Below are positions 24,032 to 32,570 of a stretch of 64,000 nucleotides of DNA, piece after piece. Source of the stretch: Algiphilus sp965216485 (lineage in GTDB: Bacteria; Pseudomonadota; Gammaproteobacteria; Nevskiales; Nevskiaceae); NCBI RefSeq assembly GCF_965216485.1, contig NZ_OZ244162.1, positions 434,001-498,000 on the forward strand, read 5' to 3'. Within the stretch, counting starts at the first letter, position 1. Each line of letters begins with the position of its first letter. Both the position numbers and the translations under genes were made by a program. The notes beneath the pieces are model-generated. The model worked only from the letters and a program-made list of their open reading frames with translations. It searched no databases and was not told the DNA's origin.

Positions 24032-26416
24032 TTGACCGAAACCGCCTACAACGCCAGCAGCATCCGCGTCCTCCGGGGACTAGAAGCCGTACGCGAGCGT
24101 CCGGGTATGTACATCGGCGACACCGACGATGGCACCGGTCTGCATCACATGGTCTTCGAAGTGGTCGACAATGCCATCGACGAAGCCCTTGCCGGCTACT
24201 GCACCGAAATCGTGGTGACACTGCACGCAGACGATAGCGTCTCTGTGAGCGACAACGGCCGCGGCATTCCCGTGGACGAGCATCCGGAAGAGGGTTGCTC
24301 GGCTGCTGAAGTCATCATGACCGTCCTGCACGCAGGCGGAAAATTTGGCGGCGACGGATACAAGGTTTCGGGCGGACTGCATGGCGTGGGTGTATCGGTG
24401 GTCAATGCCCTGTCGCGCACGCTGAAACTGGATATCTACCGCGATAACAAGCAGTACTGCATTCGCTTCCACGATGGCATCCCCGAAGCGCCGTTGTACG
24501 AGGTGGGCCCGACAGATCTGCGCGGCACCTTGGTCCGTTTCTGGCCGAGCAGCGACGTCTTCTCGAGCTGCGAATTCCATTACGACGTACTCGCAAAGAA
24601 GCTGCGCGAACTGTCCTTTCTCAACGCGGGCGTCCGCATCGTACTGCGCGATGAACGCGACGAGCGCGAAGATGTATTCGAGTACGAAGGTGGTACCGCT
24701 GCCTTCGTCAGCTATCTGAATCGCAGCCGCGACGCACTGCACCCCACCGTCATCCAGATGTCCGGCGAAGATGGCGATACGGCTGTGGATTGCTCGCTGC
24801 AATGGAGCGATACCTACCAGGAAAACGTCTTCTGCTTCACCAACACCATCCCGCAGAAGGATGGCGGCACGCACATGACGGGCTTGCGCAACGCGCTGAC
24901 GCGTACGTTGAGCGAGTATCTGGAAAGCGAAGGTGTGGCCAAGAAGGAGAAGGTCACGGTCCAGGGCGAGGATATCCGCGAGGGGCTGACGGCGATTCTT
25001 TCGGTCAAGCTGCGCGAGCCCCGCTTCTCCTCGCAGACCAAGGAAAAGCTCGTATCCAGCGAAGTGACGCCGGTGGTGCAGTCCATTGTGACCGAGCGTC
25101 TGCGCGACTTCCTGCTCGAGAACCCGCGCGAAGGCAAGCTGATTGCCGCCAAGATCGTGGAGGCCGCTCGTGCCCGTGATGCCGCGCGCAAGGCCAAGGA
25201 GCTGAATCGCCGCAAGAGCGTGCTCGATGTCGCTGGCTTGCCGGGCAAGCTGGCCGACTGTCAGGAAAAGGATCCGCAGAAATCCGAGTTGTTCCTGGTC
25301 GAGGGTGATTCCGCCGGTGGATCCGCCAAGCAGGGACGCGATCGACACTTCCAGGCGATTCTCCCGCTCAAGGGTAAGATCCTGAATGTCGAGCGCGCGC
25401 GCGTCGAGAAGATGCTGTCTTCGACCGAAGTCGCCACCCTCATCACGGCACTGGGCTGCGGCATCGGCAGCGAAGAAATGCGGCCGGAGAAGCTGCGCTA
25501 CCACCGCATCATCATCATGACCGATGCCGACGTCGACGGTTCACACATCCGCACCTTGCTGCTGACCTTCTTCTATCGGCACATGCTCAGCCTGATCGAG
25601 AACGGTTACATCTACATCGCGCAGCCGCCGCTATACAAGGTAAAAGCAGGAAAATCAGAGACCTACGTCAAGGATGAGGCGGAAATGCAGGAGTACCTGC
25701 TGCGCCACGCCTTGCAGGATGCCCATTGGCAGTCGGAAGCCAGCAGCGCCGATCCGATAAGCCCGGAGGCCTTTGCCGAGATCGTGCGCGAATGGCATGC
25801 CAGCGATGTTCATATCGATCGCCTGGCGCGGCGCTATGACAACGAGCTGCTGCGCGGTCTGCGCGACATGCCAGTGCCGCCGCCGGCCGGAGAGCGCGCG
25901 CAGTGGATCGAGCAATTGAGCGCTCGCGTCAACGAACGTGGTGCCTACAAGGGGCAGTACCGCATCGAAGAGACGGCCGATGGTGGCATGCTGGTGCATC
26001 GGCGCGCCCATGGGCTGGTACACACCCATACCATTGCCCCCGGCTTTTTTGATGGACCCGACTATTCGCGCCTTGCCCGACTGCACGCCAAGGTCGCGGA
26101 ACTCTCCATGCCGGGTACCGTCACCCGCGGAGAGCGTAGTCAGCAGACGGATCGCTTCGAAACGGCGTATGAGTGGCTGGTCCAGGAGGCCAAGCGCGGC
26201 CTCAATATCCAGCGCTACAAGGGTCTTGGAGAAATGAATCCCTCCCAGCTCTGGGAAACCACGCTGGACCCCAGCAAGCGGCGCCTGGTCCAGGTCAAGA
26301 TCGACGATGCCGTGGCATCTGATCAGATCTTCACCACGCTGATGGGCGAACACGTCGAGCCACGACGCGAGTTCATCGAGCAGCATGCCCTCCAGGTCGG
26401 CAATCTCGACGTCTAG
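24032..26416 (+). CDS. gyrB: DNA gyrase subunit B
   Basis: 794 residues, matching the long gammaproteobacterial form with the extra insert in the Toprim region (about residues 560-730). ATPase motifs: VVDNAIDEALAG, DNGRGIPV and GGLHGVGVSVVNALS. Toprim: LVEGDSAGGSAKQGRDR and DADVDGSHIRTLLL. C-terminal QRYKGLGEMNPSQLWETT is present. With GyrA it introduces negative supercoils. The start is a TTG at 24032, chosen because it begins the canonical TETAYNASSIRVLRGLEAVR; its Shine-Dalgarno is weak. Confidence 0.97.
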   Translation: MTETAYNASSIRVLRGLEAVRERPGMYIGDTDDGTGLHHMVFEVVDNAIDEALAGYCTEIVVTLHADDSVSVSDNGRGIPVDEHPEEGCSAAEVIMTVLHAGGKFGGDGYKVSGGLHGVGVSVVNALSRTLKLDIYRDNKQYCIRFHDGIPEAPLYEVGPTDLRGTLVRFWPSSDVFSSCEFHYDVLAKKLRELSFLNAGVRIVLRDERDEREDVFEYEGGTAAFVSYLNRSRDALHPTVIQMSGEDGDTAVDCSLQWSDTYQENVFCFTNTIPQKDGGTHMTGLRNALTRTLSEYLESEGVAKKEKVTVQGEDIREGLTAILSVKLREPRFSSQTKEKLVSSEVTPVVQSIVTERLRDFLLENPREGKLIAAKIVEAARARDAARKAKELNRRKSVLDVAGLPGKLADCQEKDPQKSELFLVEGDSAGGSAKQGRDRHFQAILPLKGKILNVERARVEKMLSSTEVATLITALGCGIGSEEMRPEKLRYHRIIIMTDADVDGSHIRTLLLTFFYRHMLSLIENGYIYIAQPPLYKVKAGKSETYVKDEAEMQEYLLRHALQDAHWQSEASSADPISPEAFAEIVREWHASDVHIDRLARRYDNELLRGLRDMPVPPPAGERAQWIEQLSARVNERGAYKGQYRIEETADGGMLVHRRAHGLVHTHTIAPGFFDGPDYSRLARLHAKVAELSMPGTVTRGERSQQTDRFETAYEWLVQEAKRGLNIQRYKGLGEMNPSQLWETTLDPSKRRLVQVKIDDAVASDQIFTTLMGEHVEPRREFIEQHALQVGNLDV

Positions 26417-26440
26417 GTACAGAGCGGCTAGGCTGCGCGC

Positions 26441-27208
26441 ATGCATTGTCTGGCCGTCTATCAGCTGAAGGGTGGCGTCGGAAAGACCACGACGGCGGTG
26501 AATCTTGCTGCCCTCGCCGCCCGCGACGGATGGCCCACGCTCATCTGGGATCTCGATCCACAGGGTGCCGCCGGCCATGTACTCGGCGCCGATCCGGCCG
26601 GTATCAAGGTCAAGAAACTGCTGCGCGGAGAGCAAGCCGCGGGGCGCCTGGTCGAGTCCACACCCTGGCGCCATCTTGATGTACTCCCCTCCAATCGCAA
26701 GCTGCGCAACGTGGATGCCCACCTCGGCAGTGGCCACACGGATGGACGCTGGGTGCAGACCTGGCTGAAGCGATTTTCGGAAAACTACCGGCTGGTGGTG
26801 ATCGATTGCCCGCCTGCCCTCGGGGGCCTTGCCGAAAGCATTCTGCGTACCGCCGATTTGCTGTTGCTTCCAACCGAGCCGGGACCCCTGGCGCGACGTG
26901 CGGTGGATCAAGTGCGCGAGCATCTGGAGGAACTGGGTGTCAAGAAGCCGCCGTTACGCACCTTTTTCAACCAGGTGGACCGGCGACGCCGCCTGCACCG
27001 AGAGATCGCGGAGAATCCCTCCCAGTTTCTTCCCTTTGCCAGCCCGGTGACGGTGCCCGCTTCGGCTGTGGTGGAACGCATGGGGCTGGAATGTGCGCCG
27101 CTGTACGCCTATGCCGGCGCGAACCATCCCGCCGTTCAGGCTTTTGAAGCGCTTTGGCAGGATACCCGCAAGGTTCTGGAAAAACCGGCCCGCAAGGGCA
27201 AGGCCTGA
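26441..27208 (+). CDS. Orphan ParA/MinD-type ATPase
   Basis: 255 residues. Deviant Walker A KGGVGKTTTAVNLA with signature Lys, Walker A' IWDLDPQGAAG and Walker B VVIDCPPAL are all intact. No N-terminal helix-turn-helix, so it is the short (soj-like or type Ib) form. It begins 24 bp after gyrB and has no parB, mcdB or other partner beside it. It may position a cargo or the chromosome; parS-like sites nearby make a segregation role thinkable, but chromosomal parAB normally sit together, so this is more likely a second, specialised ParA. It converges on purK with 7 bp between. Confidence 0.85.
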   Translation: MHCLAVYQLKGGVGKTTTAVNLAALAARDGWPTLIWDLDPQGAAGHVLGADPAGIKVKKLLRGEQAAGRLVESTPWRHLDVLPSNRKLRNVDAHLGSGHTDGRWVQTWLKRFSENYRLVVIDCPPALGGLAESILRTADLLLLPTEPGPLARRAVDQVREHLEELGVKKPPLRTFFNQVDRRRRLHREIAENPSQFLPFASPVTVPASAVVERMGLECAPLYAYAGANHPAVQAFEALWQDTRKVLEKPARKGKA

Positions 27209-27215
27209 TCCGGAT

Positions 27216-28358
27216 TCAGTCTGCGTGGTTCCCCGTGGAACCTCGCAGCAGCGCCAGCACTGCCGCCTCGTTCTCCTTGAGGGCAGCCATGTCGGCAGCT
27301 GTCAGCGTGATGTGGCCCACTTTCCGCCCCGGCCGAGGTGCCTTGCCGTAGTGGTGAAGATGGGCGCCCGGCACGCCCATCACCGCGCGACGCTCCGGGA
27401 CGCGACCAATCAGATTGATCATCACGCAGGCTCCGCGCGTGCCGGTGTCGCCAAGGGGGAGGCCAGTCACGGCACGGATATGGTTTTCGAACTGCGAGCA
27501 ATGCGCCCCTTCGATGGTCCAGTGGCCACTGTTGTGTACCCTCGGCGCAATCTCGTTTGCCAAAAGCTGCTCATCGGGTCCGACGAAGAACTCAAAGGCC
27601 ATGACGCCGACATAGCCCAGTGCCTCCATGACCGCGCCGGTGTGCGACCGCGCGGCAGCGGCAAGGGCTTCGTCGGGCCGAGGCTGAGCGCGGACCAGCA
27701 TCCCGTTGCGATGCAGGTTCTCGCTGGCATCGTAGAAACGCATCTCGCCGTCCTGGGCGCGCACCGCAATCATGGAGATCTCCCGCTGCAGTGAGATTCG
27801 ACCCTCCAACACGGCAGGCGCCTCTCCAATGGTCTGCCAGGCCTGCGGCAGTTCCTCGGCGCGCTCCACCATTGCCTGCCCTTTGCCGTCGTAGCCCATG
27901 CGTCGTGATTTCAGGATGGCAGGCAGGCCCACAGCGTCCACCGCAGCACTAAAGTCCTGCGGACCGTCAATGGTGGCAAAGGGGCCGACCGGAATGCCCA
28001 GGCGCTGGAACAGTTGCTTCTCCAGCAAGCGATCCTGTGCCACGGCCAGAGCCTGCTGAGGTGGCCACACCGTGGTGTGGGCACTCAGCGCATCCAGGGT
28101 AGCCGCGGGTACATTCTCGAATTCCAGGGTGACGACCGGGCAGGCCGCCGCCAGACTCTGAAGCACCTTGGTGTCGTCGAACTCGGCGCGCAGGCGCTTG
28201 CCGACGTCCACTGCACAGGCCGATTCCGCCGGGTCCAGAAAGATGCACTCGATGTCCAGCGGATGGGCGGCCAAGGCCAGCATGCGGCCGAGCTGGCCTG
28301 CGCCCAGCACGCCCAGGCGCGCTGCCTCACTGCCGCCAAAGATCGAGGATGCGGTCAT
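27216..28358 (-). CDS. purK: N5-carboxyaminoimidazole ribonucleotide synthase PurK
   Basis: 380-residue ATP-grasp enzyme: converts AIR, bicarbonate and ATP to N5-CAIR in purine synthesis. Landmarks are GVLGAGQLGRMLALAA at the N-terminus, ILKSRRMGYDGKGQ in the ATP-grasp domain, FFVGPDEQLLANEIAPRVHNSGHWT and the C-terminal HHYGKAPRPGRKVGH. Its start overlaps the purE stop by 4 bp (ATGA). A parS-like sequence overlaps its last codons. Confidence 0.96.
   Translation of the reverse strand: MTASSIFGGSEAARLGVLGAGQLGRMLALAAHPLDIECIFLDPAESACAVDVGKRLRAEFDDTKVLQSLAAACPVVTLEFENVPAATLDALSAHTTVWPPQQALAVAQDRLLEKQLFQRLGIPVGPFATIDGPQDFSAAVDAVGLPAILKSRRMGYDGKGQAMVERAEELPQAWQTIGEAPAVLEGRISLQREISMIAVRAQDGEMRFYDASENLHRNGMLVRAQPRPDEALAAAARSHTGAVMEALGYVGVMAFEFFVGPDEQLLANEIAPRVHNSGHWTIEGAHCSQFENHIRAVTGLPLGDTGTRGACVMINLIGRVPERRAVMGVPGAHLHHYGKAPRPGRKVGHITLTAADMAALKENEAAVLALLRGSTGNHAD
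27227..27242. promoter_or_regulatory. parS-like palindrome at the purK 3' end
   Basis: GGTTCCCCGTGGAACC differs from the 14-bp core GTTCCACGTGGAAC by one central base. It lies between the orphan parA and purK coding ends, about 7 kb from dnaA. Confidence 0.45.
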
Positions 28359-28858
28359 TGTGCTGGGGGCAGCTGGTCGTTGGCTTCCACCGCCTCGCGC
28401 AGCGACTGGCGATAGCGATCAAGCGCCGCGGCCACTTCAGCATCGCGGAGCCCTACGATAGCGGCCGCCAACAGGGCGGCGTTGATGGCGCCTGCCTTGC
28501 CGATGGCCAGTGTGCCCACCGGGATGCCCGCGGGCATCTGCACGATGGAGAGCAGCGAATCCATCCCCGACAGGGCCTTGGATTGCACCGGTACGCCGAG
28601 GATGGGAACGCGTGTCTTCGCCGCCAGCATGCCGGGCAGATGGGCGGCCCCGCCCGCGCCGGCAATGATCGCCTGCAGACCGCGATCGACGGCGGATTCG
28701 GCGTAGGCGAAGAGCCGATCCGGTGTGCGATGCGCCGATACCACCCGCGCTTCGTAGGGGATGTGCAGCGTCTCCAGCTGCTGCGCCGCATGCTGCATCG
28801 TTTCCCAGTCGGACACGGAGCCCATCACTACGCCTACGACCGGTGCTGTCTCTGCCAT
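28355..28858 (-). CDS. purE: N5-carboxyaminoimidazole ribonucleotide mutase PurE
   Basis: 167 residues, class I PurE: isomerises N5-CAIR to CAIR. The active-site blocks VVMGSVSDWETM, VVSAHRTPDRL and AGAGGAAHLPGMLA are all seen, as is PVQSKALSGMDSLLSIVQMP. It forms a two-gene purEK operon transcribed leftward, coupled by a 4-bp overlap. Confidence 0.96.
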   Translation of the reverse strand: MAETAPVVGVVMGSVSDWETMQHAAQQLETLHIPYEARVVSAHRTPDRLFAYAESAVDRGLQAIIAGAGGAAHLPGMLAAKTRVPILGVPVQSKALSGMDSLLSIVQMPAGIPVGTLAIGKAGAINAALLAAAIVGLRDAEVAAALDRYRQSLREAVEANDQLPPAQ

Positions 28859-28942
28859 GATTTTGCCTGCTTTGCGCCGCGCATCGCCGCGGAAAAATCG
28901 CGCATTATTCCGGCGCGCAGCGCGCTTGGCAATGCCTCGGGC

Positions 28943-29671
28943 TCAAGGCATGAAGGCGAAGCGCGCGCGCAGGCGTGCGCGGTAGACGATTTCACCCGCC
29001 GAGAAAGCCGAAGCCTCCTGCGATTCCATCTGATCGGCAGAGGCACGCATCATCGCGCGCGGCTCGACGGGGTAATGCTGCTCGTCGCGCGCATCGACGC
29101 TGATCACGCCTCCCAACTCCTTGCCCGATGCCGCCGCAATGGCTTCCGCATTGGCCCGCGCATCGCCCATGGCGAGGCGCAAGGCTTCGCGCTGATGCAG
29201 CTTGGCCTCATGCGCATACAAGCGCGGTGGCGCAATATGCGTCATCCCTGCTTCCGTGGCTGCCTTGAGAAATTCGGGCAAGCGCTCGAGCTGTTCGATC
29301 TGCACACTGATGTCGCGCCGCGCGCGGTAGCCGATCTGCACCTGCTGCCGGCGCTCTTCATCCCAGCGGTACTCGGGCGACAAGCGCAGCGAAGTGCTCT
29401 GGATGGCGCGATCCTCGGCACCCAGCGCGCGCGCGGCCGCAAGAAAGCGGGCGGCGGCGGCTTCGGCGGCCTTGCTGGCAGCATCCGCTTCCGCCTTCTG
29501 TGCCTCTACGGCCACCGACAACTCTGCCCGGTCCGGCAGCACCCGGACCTCCGCCTCACCCTGCACGGCGATGCCGCTTGCGGCTTCCGCGGAAGCGGCG
29601 TGCGCCATCCCAGCGCCCAGGGTCATGACACAGGCTGCCCATACCGCCTGCCAAACGAATCGATGCATCAT
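28943..29671 (-). CDS. Exported SIMPL-domain (DUF541) protein
   Basis: About 242 residues. A signal peptide is clear (FVWQAVWAACVMTLGAGMAHAASA), followed by a SIMPL domain with VQGEAEVRVLPDRAELSVAVEA and TSLRLSPEYRW. Members are periplasmic or outer-membrane-associated proteins of poorly known function. The start is ATG 29671 or 29668 (two consecutive ATG) behind AAAGGAG; a much longer frame reaching 30421 runs through the opposite-strand sufT and is not real. It is divergent from sufT. Confidence 0.82.
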   Translation of the reverse strand: MMHRFVWQAVWAACVMTLGAGMAHAASAEAASGIAVQGEAEVRVLPDRAELSVAVEAQKAEADAASKAAEAAAARFLAAARALGAEDRAIQSTSLRLSPEYRWDEERRQQVQIGYRARRDISVQIEQLERLPEFLKAATEAGMTHIAPPRLYAHEAKLHQREALRLAMGDARANAEAIAAASGKELGGVISVDARDEQHYPVEPRAMMRASADQMESQEASAFSAGEIVYRARLRARFAFMP

Positions 29672-29776
29672 CTCGCTCCTTTCGACCTTTGAGGGGTCCG
29701 CGCGCGACGGGAACACTGCACCGCAGCGCGCAGTCTTATTACACTGCCAGCCCTGATCCTGATGGACCGATACTGA

Positions 29777-30325
29777 ATGCCCGCCGAAGAGGAAGTTGTC
29801 TCCCTGCAACGCGACGTGATTGCCGCGCTGGTGCCCTCTGGGCAACGCGTGGAACTGCCCGAAGGGACCGAGGCCCGCATCACGCAGGCGTTGGGCGGCA
29901 GCTTTACGGTGATCGTGCAGGGCCACATGTTTCGCATCGAAGGCAGCGATGCCGATTGTCTGGGCAAGGAACCGCCCGCGCTGCCAAGCGTGCCGGACAA
30001 CGCCAGCGCCGAGGATGTCGAGAAGGCCGTCTACGAACAGCTGTCGACGGTCTATGACCCGGAAATTCCGGTCGACATCGTCGAACTGGGTCTGATCTAC
30101 CGCTGCGATATCGAGCCAAGCGAACAGGGCGGTTTCCGTGTCGACATCGACATGACGCTGACGGCGCCCGGCTGCGGCATGGGCGACTTTCTGGTCAACG
30201 ACGTGCGCAGCAAGGTGGCCAACCTGCCCGTGGTCGAAGCGGTCAACGTCAACCTCGTCTTCGACCCGCCCTGGCGCCAGGACATGATGTCCGAGACCGC
30301 GCAGCTCGCCGTCGGCCTGTTCTAG
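29777..30325 (+). CDS. sufT: Fe-S cluster assembly factor SufT
   Basis: 182 residues with a C-terminal MIP18/DUF59 domain: TVYDPEIPVDIVELGLIY, then the conserved Cys motif TLTAPGCGMGDF and FDPPW. The N-terminal half (LPEGTEARITQALGGSFTV and MFRIEGSDADCLG) is the SufT-specific extension. SufT supports Fe-S protein maturation under high demand. It is normally last in a suf operon; here it stands alone, divergent from the SIMPL gene and convergent with an oxidoreductase. Confidence 0.9.
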   Translation: MPAEEEVVSLQRDVIAALVPSGQRVELPEGTEARITQALGGSFTVIVQGHMFRIEGSDADCLGKEPPALPSVPDNASAEDVEKAVYEQLSTVYDPEIPVDIVELGLIYRCDIEPSEQGGFRVDIDMTLTAPGCGMGDFLVNDVRSKVANLPVVEAVNVNLVFDPPWRQDMMSETAQLAVGLF

Positions 30326-30356
30326 ACGAGACCGACGGCGTTGCAGCTCCGCTTTG

Positions 30357-31679
30357 CTAGGCCACTTTCTCGGCCTTGCGGCGGCTGCGATGGACACGCC
30401 ACGCGGTACTGATCTCGTCAACGAAATAGCGCATGAAGGCGCCGAGCAGGCCCAGCCGCATATTCACGCCACGGCCGCCGGCGATGCGCTGCAGCTGCTG
30501 GTAGTACCAGGCCTGCGCGCCGAAGACGTTGACGATCTTGATGAAATAGATCGGGCTGGCGCCGGATAGCCAGCGCTTGTCGGACAGCTTGAGTCGGCCC
30601 TCGTGACGGATGGCTTCGGCCGTGTCGCCGGCCAGCCACCGCGCCGGCAACTGCATATCCGTGGTCATCGGCCGCCCGATGCCAATCACGTCGCAATGAC
30701 CAGCGGCCAGCACTTCCTCGACGAAATCGGGGGAGCGGAAACCGCCGGTGACCATCATCGGCATGGTGGCGACCTTGCGGATCGACTGGGCGTAGTCGAT
30801 GAAATAGGCCTCGCGCTTGCGCGTACTCTCGCGCATCGGTGTCTCGTCCCGACTATCCTCGCGGCCGTCGAAACCGAGCAGGCGCGGTTGCTCATAGGTG
30901 CCTCCGGACACCTCCAGCAGATCAATGCCCTCATCGTTGAGCATCTGCACCACCTGCAGGCAGTCCTCGTGCGAGAAGCCGCCCTTGCGGAAATCATCGG
31001 AGTTCAGCTTGACCGATACCGGAAAGCCCGGACCCACCGTCCGGCGCACCGCGCGGATGCTTTCGATCAGCATGCGCGCCCGGTTTTCCAGTGACCCACC
31101 CCACTGGTCGGTGCGCTGATTGGTGGCCGGCGACAGAAAGCTTGAAAGCAGATAGCCGTGTGCCGCGTGAATCTGCACCCCGGTGAAGCCGGTTTCCTTG
31201 GCGATGCCCGCGACATAGCCGAAACGCTCGATGAAATCGCGGATCTCGTCGTCGCGCAAGGCGCGCGGCCGCGCATAGTTGCCCAGAATCTGCAGGCCAA
31301 CCTCGCTCGGCGCCAGCGGTTCGCTGGTCACGTAGCGCGGCGACTGGCGTCCCGCATGGCTGATCTGCATCCACAGGTGATTGCCGCCTCTCGTGCCGGC
31401 TTCGGCCCAGCGCCGAAGCGCGGCCATGCCTTCCGCATCGGGCGGTGCGCTCCGGTCGATGGCGACATTGCCCGGGCGTTCCAGCACACGGCGGTCGATC
31501 ATCACGTTGCCGGTCAGCAGCAAGCCGGCGCCACCGTCGGACCACTGCCCGTAAAGCTCGGCGTGCCGCGGCGTGGCGTTCAGCCGATCATCGGCTACGC
31601 CCTCGGTCATTGCGGCCTTGCACAGGCGGTTGGGTAATTGTTGTCCGCACGGCAGGGTGAGCGGCTCGGCCATTCTCAT
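30357..31679 (-). CDS. NADH:flavin oxidoreductase, Old Yellow Enzyme family
   Basis: 440-residue FMN-dependent barrel enzyme. Recognised by LPNRLCKAAMTE at the N-terminus, the substrate/FMN-binding GVQIHAAHGYLLSSFLSP and WGGSLENRARM, and VTGGFRSPDFVEEVL near the phosphate site. There is no C-terminal dehydrogenase domain as in 2,4-dienoyl-CoA reductase; instead a short basic tail (RVHRSRRKAEK) follows. It probably reduces activated C=C bonds; the physiological substrate is unknown. GAGGAG precedes ATG 31679. It is a single gene between sufT (convergent) and mutM. Confidence 0.88.
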   Translation of the reverse strand: MRMAEPLTLPCGQQLPNRLCKAAMTEGVADDRLNATPRHAELYGQWSDGGAGLLLTGNVMIDRRVLERPGNVAIDRSAPPDAEGMAALRRWAEAGTRGGNHLWMQISHAGRQSPRYVTSEPLAPSEVGLQILGNYARPRALRDDEIRDFIERFGYVAGIAKETGFTGVQIHAAHGYLLSSFLSPATNQRTDQWGGSLENRARMLIESIRAVRRTVGPGFPVSVKLNSDDFRKGGFSHEDCLQVVQMLNDEGIDLLEVSGGTYEQPRLLGFDGREDSRDETPMRESTRKREAYFIDYAQSIRKVATMPMMVTGGFRSPDFVEEVLAAGHCDVIGIGRPMTTDMQLPARWLAGDTAEAIRHEGRLKLSDKRWLSGASPIYFIKIVNVFGAQAWYYQQLQRIAGGRGVNMRLGLLGAFMRYFVDEISTAWRVHRSRRKAEKVA

Positions 31680-31751
31680 GGGATGCTCCTCATTGGCACA
31701 TTAAACGCTCGGTAGGCTACCGCAGCCGGTAGCGGCTGTCGCGTGACAGCC

Positions 31752-32570
31752 TCAGCGCGGCTGACAGTGCGCGCACCAGGTGGTGCTGCGACCAGTGATC
31801 CGGGTCAGACGCAGCGCTGCCCCGCAGCGACGGCAGGGCCGACCGGCGCGGCCGTAGACGTGCAGATCCTGCTGAAAATAGCCCGGCGCGCCATCGGCAC
31901 CGGTGAAGTCGCGCAGGGTGGTACCTCCCGCCTCCACCGCCTGTTCGAGCACTGCCTTGACTGAAGCCACCAGCCGATGGCAATCAGGCCGGCTCAGCCG
32001 GCCGGCAGCACGGCCTGGTCTTATGCCCGCGGTGAACAGGGCTTCCTGTGCGTAGATATTGCCCACGCCCACAACCAGGCGGGCATCCATCAGCAGGCTC
32101 TTGATGCAGGCGCTGCGGCCGCGCAGCCGCCCATACAGATAATCGCCGTCGAAGGCGGCCTCCAGCGGCTCGGGTCCCAGATGCGTCAGCAGTGGGATGT
32201 CGCCCGCATCGCGGCCGTGCACCTGCATGAACCCAAAGCGGCGCGGATCGTGGTAGCGCAGGATGACGCCGCTGTCGAGCACGATGTCGACATGATCGTG
32301 CTTGCGCAGCGCTACCGCTTCCGGCAACACGTGCAGTCGACCCGACATGCCGAGGTGCACCAGCAGCGTGTCGCGCTCGCCATCGAGCAGCAGGTACTTG
32401 CTGCGCCGACGCACGGCCTCAATGCGCTGCCCATGGAGGGACGCCATGCCTTCGGCCTCGACCGGGAAACGCAGACGGGGCTCGCGCACCACGCAGTGGC
32501 TTACCCGCTGTCCGATGACGTGCGGACTCACGCCGCGTCGTATGGTCTCGACCTCTGGCAACTCCGGCAT
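31752..32570 (-). CDS. mutM: Formamidopyrimidine-DNA glycosylase (Fpg/MutM)
   Basis: 272-residue base-excision repair enzyme for 8-oxoguanine and FaPy. The catalytic N-terminus PELPEVETIRRG has Pro2 and Glu3, the H2TH region contains GVGNIYAQEALF, and the C-terminal zinc finger is complete (CRRCG then CAHCQ). Its ATG shares one base with the stop of the upstream DUF4340 gene (TGATG), so it is translated as the last gene of the Gld-like ABC operon. Confidence 0.97.
   Translation of the reverse strand: MPELPEVETIRRGVSPHVIGQRVSHCVVREPRLRFPVEAEGMASLHGQRIEAVRRRSKYLLLDGERDTLLVHLGMSGRLHVLPEAVALRKHDHVDIVLDSGVILRYHDPRRFGFMQVHGRDAGDIPLLTHLGPEPLEAAFDGDYLYGRLRGRSACIKSLLMDARLVVGVGNIYAQEALFTAGIRPGRAAGRLSRPDCHRLVASVKAVLEQAVEAGGTTLRDFTGADGAPGYFQQDLHVYGRAGRPCRRCGAALRLTRITGRSTTWCAHCQPR

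Noticed and set aside
28943..30421. A single 492-residue protein extending from the SIMPL gene through 30421
   Set aside because: The upstream half is antisense to sufT; a signal peptide with its own ribosome-binding site starts at 29671.
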